Source: Megaustenia siamemsis (taxonomy: Eukaryota > Mollusca > Gastropoda > Stylommatophora > Ariophantidae). Taken from it: a stretch of DNA of 64,000 bases. Shown in pieces: positions 57,085 to 64,000 of this stretch (positions are counted from its first letter, which is position 1; each line of letters opens with the position of its first letter). Position numbers and translations under genes: made by a program. The stretch lies in the NCBI GenBank assembly GCA_032433765.1, contig JAVIAB010000160.1, positions 31,168,121-31,232,120 of the forward strand, written 5' to 3'. Below the pieces are notes generated by a model. It had not been told where the DNA came from, ran no database searches, and saw nothing but the letters and a program-made list of their open reading frames with translations.

Positions 57085-58105
57085 GAAAGTATGCACAACC
57101 AACTGACAATCAGTGATAGAGAATGAACAAGGTGAGTCTTACTTTGGCTACAGGTATCTTGCTTTGAACAGCGCACAAACTATTAAATTATTCCCAATAT
57201 TCATGTGGCAGTACTTATCTGGCTCAGATCTGGGTGAGAATAAAATCCACAACCATTTCCAAACACAAAATGTCAGCACAATACATACAATTAATCAAAA
57301 AAGCAATGACTCACAGGTCAGCAACAACAACCAACTAATTGTAAAATTATAATCTTCAGATTAAAAATAAAATATTGCAATATGTGAACAAATACAGTCA
57401 GGATGACTGGATAAAGATTCTTCATTTTTCACATAAACCTGCATAGCCTCCTTCATACAAAAGAAGACAAATCAAGTCTGAAACGTGTGGGAGAAACATG
57501 TTCTTTATCTAAATAGTCATCATGACTAAAATATTATTTACAATAGTGCTCTTACACAATTACATCACCACTCACTTGCACAAGATTTCCACTGTCAGGT
57601 GTCAGCAGATGAATTTTATGCCATCTTAAAACTATACAAACTATGTATTAAATAACAGTATAATAATAATTATATTCAAGTTAATATCCAAATAATTTCT
57701 CAGCATCCAATTAAAATTATATTGTTGATTTAAATTAATTTATGTTGGTGATGTAAGTTTTGTTTTTTTCAGTTTCAATACTCTTCTTTCTTTATTTCTG
57801 ACATTCACCCTGTGGCTACTAAAGGAAATGTCAGTCCTCCTCTTTATCCACTCTGAAAAGAATGTTAAGTGAGCAGAGATGCGTTGTGGTGTGGTTAATT
57901 GGTGCCTTTCTGCCCAACACATCCTATGTTAGCACAGCATTTTTGAGTACCAGGTTGCCTTCCTTCTTCGATCCCTATTCACTTGAACAGACTGGATAGT
58001 CTTTCCAGGAACAACGATGAGGGGTGGAGTGGGTCATGATCCGCTCTGTTGTTCGTTGGCCCTAACGCAGTCAGCTGTAGGTTGCTGACCCCACTCAGCT
58101 CAGTT
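57085..58105. other. Intergenic DNA; GC-richer from about 57950
   Basis: No gene signal. The last 150 bp lead into the 46-bp repeats and are less AT-rich than the surroundings. Confidence 0.5.
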
Positions 58106-58108
58106 ACT

Positions 58109-58246
58109 GGAGGTACTTTTTCTACGAGCAGTCATTTCAGTATCACCGAATGGTGGAAGTACTTTTTCTACGAGCAGTCTTTTCAGTATCACAAAATGGT
58201 GGAGGTACTTTTTCTACGAGCAGTCATTTCAGTATCACAGAATGGT
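58109..58246. repeat. 46-bp minisatellite, three units
   Basis: Units start at 58109, 58155 and 58201, each with GTACTTTTTCTACGAGCAGT and CAGTATCAC. They differ by a few bases. An open frame crosses it, but the repeat explains it. Confidence 0.92.
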
Positions 58247-58249
58247 AAG

Positions 58250-58880
58250 GAAATGTTACTCTTATGAAACTTACAAAAGTTGATGTTGCATTGAAGAGCT
58301 CTGGTTTATATTCAAACTTAAACAATTAACTGATCTATTGGTTTAAACAAAAATTCTAAAAAAATAAACTATAATCTTAATGAAGATATTTATGATCTGA
58401 AAACTTTCATTGAAAAATTACAATAAAATAAGCTTAGTCTAAAAGAAGAAAAAAATATAAAGTATTTTTTATTAATATTATGTTAGTATTAATAGTTCAA
58501 GGCATAACTGCAATGTAACTAAGATAACAATTATAAACTAATCTGAATGTACATGTCCCATATAAACTATGAAAATCATTTCAGTTTTAAATAAAGCTAC
58601 CACTGTTTGCTTATTATTACAGAAGAAAAATGATTTAACAAATGTCATATCTTTCAGTGTGGAAGCAATAGTAATGAGTTCAGACAAGAAATTAGCTAGA
58701 TATTAGTAACATAAACCATCAGCTTGCACACACCTCACTTTTCATTGAAAGAATACCTTGGAGTTGCCATAAAAACATTGATTCTATCATATGTCCATGA
58801 ACATCCCAATCACTACCTTAACCACACAAGAAGATCTCAATGAAGTGAATGAAAAATTAACACTGTAGAGGTTAGATTGC
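58250..58880. other. Intergenic DNA, nothing recognised
   Basis: AT-rich. No motif was recognised. Confidence 0.5.
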
Positions 58881-58884
58881 ATGG

Positions 58885-59040
58885 ACAATTTAAGACCTTG
58901 AGTTCCAGTGCAGAGGTGAGAGATAATTTAACACCTTGAATTCCACTGCAATGAGAGGTCAGGAATAATTTAATACCGTGAATTCCACTGGCAGAGTTCA
59001 GAATTCTAGAGTAATTTAAGAGCCTAACTTGAAGAATTCA
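58885..59040. repeat. Degenerate tandem repeat, about 50-bp period
   Basis: AATTTAA.ACCTTGA.TTCCA.TG recurs about three times (near 58888, 58926 and 58968), followed by a weaker copy near 59013. Confidence 0.6.
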
Positions 59041-59044
59041 TCAG

Positions 59045-60200
59045 AATTAACAAACATCAGCATGAAATAGTTAATAAATTCAAATACCCTAATTGATATT
59101 TCTGATCATTTTTCTAAATAACAATTACACAAACCACAAGAGCCCTGGTAAAATTACAAATATTATGAAAATATCATGGAATATCAAAATCAGATCAAAA
59201 AAATGTGAGTGATGCAATCAATTGTTAAGATAATTGTCTGATATGAATGTGAAACAAGGACTGACAGCAGTTTTAATGAAAAATGTAAGCAATAAAAAAT
59301 GAGGTGTTTTAAAAATATTCAATGTGTACTGATTTCACCAAATCTCAGACAGCAGCTTGAAACTGGTAAAACTACTAGAATAACTGTCTGTTAAGTCGTG
59401 GGTGAGGTAATGATGAACTTCTTAAAAAAGTAATGGATGCATCAATATAGGTGGAAATACTTGCATGCACATAAAATACTTTTTTCATGAACAAGTGAAG
59501 AAAGAAAGAAAGAGAAAGAATTTTTTTTTAAATCAGTTTTTAACTTGTGGTCCTACTGGTTTTTTTAAAATATATTGTGTACAGCATTTCTAATAATAGT
59601 CATTTATGTGGTTACATTTCATCATCATGTTCATATATATATATAGATAGGGTAATAAGACAAACATCAGGAAAGTGAAGTTATCGGAATGTTATTGATA
59701 TTTATTAACCGGTGTTAGACACAGGGCCACACAATATGGCTGACAGACATCTCCGGGAACTCTCCTCAATCCCTAATCACATAACTAGAATGCAGCCATC
59801 TTGAAATGGCCCAACAGCTTACATTTTTATGTGAAACATCATTTTTTTTTCTTTTGCTACTATAGAACCAAAAATAAAAGTACGTCTTCCATTATAAATA
59901 GTCGAAAAAGTATTAATTGTGCTTCAGTTATGATGAAATTGACCAGAATTGTGTAAAACTGTATATACCATGCAAGAAAAGCTATTTTTCTATGTGTAAC
60001 ATATGTTTGTTTTTGGATTAGCCTTCAAAAGACTGGCAAGAAAATTTGTTTATTTTTTTTTTTTTCCTCATTCCAAAACATTTGCTTTTTTTATACAGAC
60101 ATCTTATACTAATGTAAACACAATAAACAGTAATTCCTGAATGTTTTGATATACACAATACATAATTGAGAAATGAAATAGTGCATATATATATATAAAA
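59045..60200. other. Intergenic DNA, nothing recognised
   Basis: AT-rich with purine runs near 59500 and a (TA)n near 59635. No gene signal. Confidence 0.5.
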
Positions 60201-60206
60201 ATAAAA

Positions 60207-60458
60207 AGTAAAGTACCCCCGTCACGCCAAGTGTAGCGTATAGGGAATATGGTATTAGTGACCATATATTTTACGGTCCTTCGGTACATGATTTTTGGGG
60301 TAATGTGGTCGGTATTACGCCCGTGCCGCTTCACTTTCCCTGAAAAATATCAGGTACCCATTAAAGGCTGGGTGAACCCGGAAGCTGTCGGTTGGGATCG
60401 AACCCTACCTCTTGTTCTTTGTAGTCCAGTTCACTAACCACTGAGCTATCGCAGCTCC
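60207..60458 (-). mobile_element. SINE1 copy
   Basis: A full-length reversed copy, from the tail at the left (AGTAAAGTACCCCCGTCACG) to the head at the right (CACTGAGCTATCGCAGCTCCC). A base insertion breaks the 3' palindrome. Target-site duplications are not clear. Confidence 0.88.
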
Positions 60459-60459
60459 C

Positions 60460-61195
60460 TAAACGAAAGATTGGGAGCTCAGCATCGACTCACTACTGCA
60501 CAGGTCATGCCTAAGCACTAAGAACGTTAGCTATTAACTAAACGCATATATATAGTTAATTATATTTAACTGCCATCATGTAAAAATTTGTGTTGGAAAA
60601 TTGTCTGAAGGTGATTATAGCATCATCTAAATACAGGTTAAGTAACTGAAAGATCTTGATTGTTGTAAATGACCTATGACTTCCATCAAAAGGGAAAACA
60701 AATATAAGCATGAAAGAATAGACAGATTATCAGGAGAAATAGTAAAAAATAATACTGTTCAATATGAACAAAACAAAGTATATGGAACAGGAAAAAAAGT
60801 AAAAAATCATATAAAGATGTACATTGACTCACACCACATCATTGTGCAATATCATATTGCTTTGTATTATACACCATATTTACTGCCATATAGAATTTAT
60901 TTAGAGAACATTCAAATAAAAGGTGCCTCTTAGTAGATGATGAGGTTGTGATTCTTTTATCAAGCAGAAATTAGTAGTATCTCATAGAATAAGCATTTGT
61001 AGTGAAATCTCAACAAAAACATTTGTGGGTGTAAAGAAGGATGAAGGATACTTAATGCAGTTTAGGACTGTCATGCAGATAATTCCAGAGAGAAGGTGAA
61101 AGAGAGCAGACCAAAGACAGCCTGATGATGAACACTGAAGATAAAGACACAGTATGTGCCAGACAGCAATAACAATACAACTATCTGTCTACCCA
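60460..61195. other. Intergenic DNA, nothing recognised
   Basis: It contains an 85-codon AT-rich open frame at 60676-60933 with no recognisable domain. I regard it as chance. Confidence 0.5.
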
Positions 61196-61199
61196 GTGA

Positions 61200-61390
61200 C
61201 AAATCCTTATGGTTTCATATCATACAAAACATAGAAAAGAACAAGGAAAGCCAAGAGGCAGACTCTGAGTAAGAGATAACACCAAGGAAACTCTTCAACA
61301 ACATTAAATGACAATGGCTGAAGCTGCCAGACAGTGAGAGTTGGAACTTTCTATCTGCTTTGACACTAGATGGGGTATAAGAACACATAG
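61200..61390 (+). mobile_element. LINE 3' fragment (decayed)
   Basis: Frames interleave to give RDNTKETLQQH and MTMAEAARQ followed by a short tail. It resembles the last part of a LINE ORF2 with stops and lies just before LINE-A sequence. Confidence 0.45.
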
Positions 61391-61394
61391 AAAA

Positions 61395-62297
61395 CTAAAC
61401 ATTATTAAACTGCATTGTCAAAAAAAGGAATTAAAGATAAATTCACAGTCACAATACCAAACAAATACCAAGTCCTCCAACAACTAGAAAATATAATAAA
61501 TATAGAAGATCATTGGAAACGGGTAAAGGATATATGGAAAGAAAAACATGCGAAGAAATGCTGGGGAAAACGCTGAAAATAAAAATGTTCGTTCGTTCGC
61601 TTTCGTCAGCTTTGACCTCTGACGAAGTCCCACCCACTCAATTTTGTGGGACTGAATTTTGCGTGTAAAGTCTGTTTTATCCCATTACAGGATGCCCCTT
61701 GCCATGCAGGCAGATTTACTCCGACTTCAGAGGTACTAATTTTTAGGGAATTAGTAAAACCCAGGTGTCCTCGCCAGGGTACGAACCCCTGCTGTTGCCG
61801 TGGTAAACCAACCGCCTATCGATTGCGCTAACTGGACACCCTAATAAAAATGTTCATTTCCAATGTTAAGTCAGTCCTATTATATGGCTGTGAAACATGG
61901 AGAACAACAAAATTGACAATCATGAAGATACAGACTTTCATTAATGGATGCTTACGCAGAATAAAAGGATGGAAATGGCAGGACAAAATCACTAACATAG
62001 AATTATGGAAATGTACCAGTGGATAAAGAGATACAGCGAAGACGATGACGCTGGATAGGACACACACTGCACAAGCCAACTGAGAGTATTACACAACAGG
62101 CCCTTTTTTGGAATCCCCAGGGGAAAAGACAAAGAGGAAGACCAAAAAATTCTTGGAGAAGACAGATAGAAGCAGAGATGAAGATAATGGGGAAGACATG
62201 GAATGATCTTAAAAGAATGGCAAGAAACAGAACAAACTGGAAAGTTTTTGTTGAAGACCAATGCTCTAGAGGGAGCTGAAAGGTAGAAGAAGAAGAT
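61395..62297 (+). mobile_element. LINE-A copy with internal deletion and a SINE2 insertion
   Basis: The left part reads VTIPNKYQVLQQLEN and IEDHWKRVKDIWKEKHAKK, the linker between endonuclease and RT in such LINEs. It then jumps to LLYGCETWRTTK, FINGCLRRIKGWKWQDKI and [20 protein letters not shown]. The RT core is deleted. A SINE2 is inserted at 61591-61842. Confidence 0.75.
61591..61842 (-). mobile_element. SINE2 copy with 13-bp target-site duplication
   Basis: The direct repeat AATAAAAATGTTC flanks it at 61578-61590 and 61843-61855. On the - strand a tRNA-like head (TTAGCGCAATCGATAGGCGG as A-box region, GGGGTTCGTACCC as B-box) is followed by a body with CTAATTCCCTAAAAATTAGTA and a tail with ACGCAAAATTCAGTCC. 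The flanking repeat matches the LINE-A target sequence, so the insertion point is exact. Confidence 0.88.
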
Positions 62298-62299
62298 TG

Positions 62300-63238
62300 T
62301 CAAAAACATCATTAAATAATAAGGGTGATAGATATCTATCTATTGTCCTTGGGAGCTGAAGATGACACATAGGACATAAATGATAGATTCTCCATGGCTG
62401 ATGATCATGGTAATTAAATGTCAAACTGTACAGGACCTACACTGAGCTTGCCAAACATCCCTGTTCTGGGCATACTTCACAACCTTGGCAGGGGAGCTGT
62501 TCTGCTTCTCACTTCTGTGTTCATTTTAATGTTTCTCTAGGTCTGCCTCTTTTCCTTTTTCCCTCTGTGCTTGATATTATAACAATATATTTCCATCACT
62601 TCATGCTTTTGTTAAAGTATCAAAGGATTTCATTATTTAGTTAGTATGTCAGTATCTTACTGTGGCAGAGAAGCCTTTATGTCATCCTGATTTACGTGTA
62701 GGGACCATATTAAACAACACAAAAATATATATATTAATCAGGCATTACAATGATCAATAACTGAAGAAGAGATATCAAACAGAAATGTCAGAGTAAAAAA
62801 AAACATGAAAAACTTTAATGCTGAATTTAAAATCATTATTAATGTTCAATTAACCTTAATGACGTGTATGACAACAAAATAATTATTTCATTGTTTTTCC
62901 CAATATATCCACTTTGACGCCTAACCTAATTGTTACCTTGGGTCCAGAAGCTCCTGTGAAGGAAGGAAAGTGCTGCACAGACAACAGCAGTCCTTCATGT
63001 CATTACACCCAGGCTTAGTGTTCTACAGAGAATGAGCTTCTAGTCAAGGCACAACAAATACATATTCTACATGTCTGAGAGGACTGCTAATTTTTATACA
63101 GCAGATAATATGTCATAAAAAACTTTTTAATTTACTGAAATTCACCGAAGCTAAAGCATGCTGGCATAGACATAATGTGCACTATATAATCATCCAATAA
63201 ATGCAGTGAAAAATCTACATTTGTAGATCCAATTACTA
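62300..63238 (-). other. Probable 3' flank or UTR of the syntaxin-like gene
   Basis: Nothing coding is seen. The left end (62335-62400) resembles a reversed GATA-ending repeat tail. The part next to the stop codon is probably 3' UTR, but I could not place a convincing poly(A) signal. Confidence 0.4.
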
Positions 63239-64000
63239 CTAAGAACTTACAATAGATATTGCTACAATAATTCCAATAACCACAAGCACTATCAAAATAA
63301 TCATAATTATACAACACTTCCTCCTGCGAGCTCTTGCACGATATTCTTTAGCCTTGATAAGCTCTTTATTCCCAGACTCAACAAGTCCAGTTGTGTTTTC
63401 CACTGCACTTTCAATTGTAGTTAGTTTCTCCCCTTGACATGATATTAGTAGGTTCATCTCTTTAAATAAGTCATTGACATCTGAGACACTTTTCTCTAAT
63501 GCAAGGATGTCTTTTTTACGATCTTCAAGATCTCGAAGAGTTTGTTCAGCATCATTAACATCAGCTATGTAATTGTCTGTAAACACAGAAAAATCTTGGT
63601 CAAGAACAGCATTTATTTTTGAATCGTCTGTAACTGTGTCACCCCGAGCACTTAGCTGTCTTCGAATACGGGATTTCATTTTCTCCACATATTCAGCTTG
63701 AATTCTAAAAAAATCATTTGTTGATAAGTTGAATTCAGTTGTTAACGTGTTCAGCTGTTGTGTTCGAACCCGTCTAAAAGCACTGCTATCAGGAATATCG
63801 TTTGCATCGTATTTGCCCTCTAACAGTTTCAGAGCAGTTCCGATCTTTGTAGCATCTAGTCTAACTTTCTCTCCTAAAGATTCATATTTCACAACGTCCT
63901 TTTTGTCACTAAAAGGTGTACTCAACATATCTTGTTGTAATTTTTGTATTTCTGCTACATCCATTTTCATTTTTGCCAGTTCTTCTTCAAGTTTGCTGGC
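63239..64000 (-). CDS. Syntaxin-like Qa-SNARE, C-terminal part (runs off the window)
   Basis: A membrane-anchored SNARE that should pair with partner SNAREs to drive vesicle fusion. At least 253 codons are open from the right edge (first visible residues SKLEEELAKMKMDVAEIQK) to TAG at 63239-63241; the true start is outside. Numbered from the internal Met at 63970, residues 1-130 are helical and match an Habc-type region (YVEKMKSRIRRQLSARGD at its end). Residues 150-205 form the SNARE motif (VSDVNDLFKEMNLLISCQGE), with the ionic-layer Gln at 179, then a basic RARARRRK at 211-218 and one membrane segment (about 219-240). The C-terminus lies right after the membrane segment, as in plasma-membrane syntaxins. 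It is divergent from syntaxin-1, so a subfamily cannot be named. The lack of introns over 760 bp is unusual. The sequence GTAAGT overlaps the last codons, so a splice at that point is a possible alternative end. Confidence 0.9.
   Translation of the reverse strand, partial: ASKLEEELAKMKMDVAEIQKLQQDMLSTPFSDKKDVVKYESLGEKVRLDATKIGTALKLLEGKYDANDIPDSSAFRRVRTQQLNTLTTEFNLSTNDFFRIQAEYVEKMKSRIRRQLSARGDTVTDDSKINAVLDQDFSVFTDNYIADVNDAEQTLRDLEDRKKDILALEKSVSDVNDLFKEMNLLISCQGEKLTTIESAVENTTGLVESGNKELIKAKEYRARARRRKCCIIMIILIVLVVIGIIVAISIVSS

Noticed and set aside
60676..60933. An 85-codon open frame as a possible small protein
   Set aside because: AT-rich, rich in Lys/Tyr/Ile, with no domain, no splice context and no similarity to neighbours.

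Overview
The window looks like AT-rich nuclear DNA from an invertebrate animal. The spliced stathmin gene with GT-AG introns, the many tRNA-derived SINEs, the several families of 5'-truncated LINEs and the Tc1/mariner-like transposons together suggest a mollusc, perhaps a gastropod. That assignment is inference from gene and repeat style, not from a database match. There is no bacterial-type operon, CRISPR array or rRNA gene.

Two host genes can be read, facing each other tail to tail. (1) A stathmin-family gene on the + strand occupies about 11.4-47.6 kb. Its coding exons lie at 24207-24216, 34405-34577, 38588-38779, 42071-42226, 45683-45832 and 47172-47237. An alternative first coding exon at 26090-26193 has the same end phase. 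The joined protein is about 248 residues (273 with the alternative start) and carries one stathmin core followed by two extra copies of the tubulin-binding helix module. Introns are large and full of mobile elements. A CCAAT-box stretch followed by a good splice donor near 11.4-11.5 kb is a candidate promoter and non-coding first exon. (2) A syntaxin-like Qa-SNARE on the - strand enters at the right edge, with its C-terminal about 253 residues readable in one uninterrupted exon (63239-64000).

Region by region: 0-0.5 kb, a LINE 3' end and a pentanucleotide satellite whose unit changes stepwise. 0.6-7.1 kb, SINEs, LINE tails and a near-perfect 1192-bp tandem duplication carrying a 25-bp minisatellite. 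7.1-11.15 kb, a LINE interrupted by a TA-flanked DNA transposon (itself holding a LINE scrap) and by a tRNA-SINE-bearing insert. 11.4-24 kb, candidate stathmin promoter and first intron with LINE fragments. 24.2-47.6 kb, the stathmin exons; the intron at 26.2-34.4 kb holds a complete mariner-like element with an intact 425-codon transposase on the opposite strand. 47.6-63.2 kb, intergenic DNA with LINE/SINE copies and small tandem repeats. 63.2-64 kb, syntaxin.

Family labels LINE-A to LINE-G and SINE1 to SINE4 are local names used only to link copies inside this window. The findings I would check first are the multi-module stathmin with in-frame skippable module exons and two phase-compatible starts, the decayed duplications of one module exon's donor region, the intact DD83E-type transposon, the recent 1192-bp duplication, a composite SINE inserted as one unit 50 bp upstream of a stathmin exon, and a perfect 29-bp hairpin beside a 16-G run.
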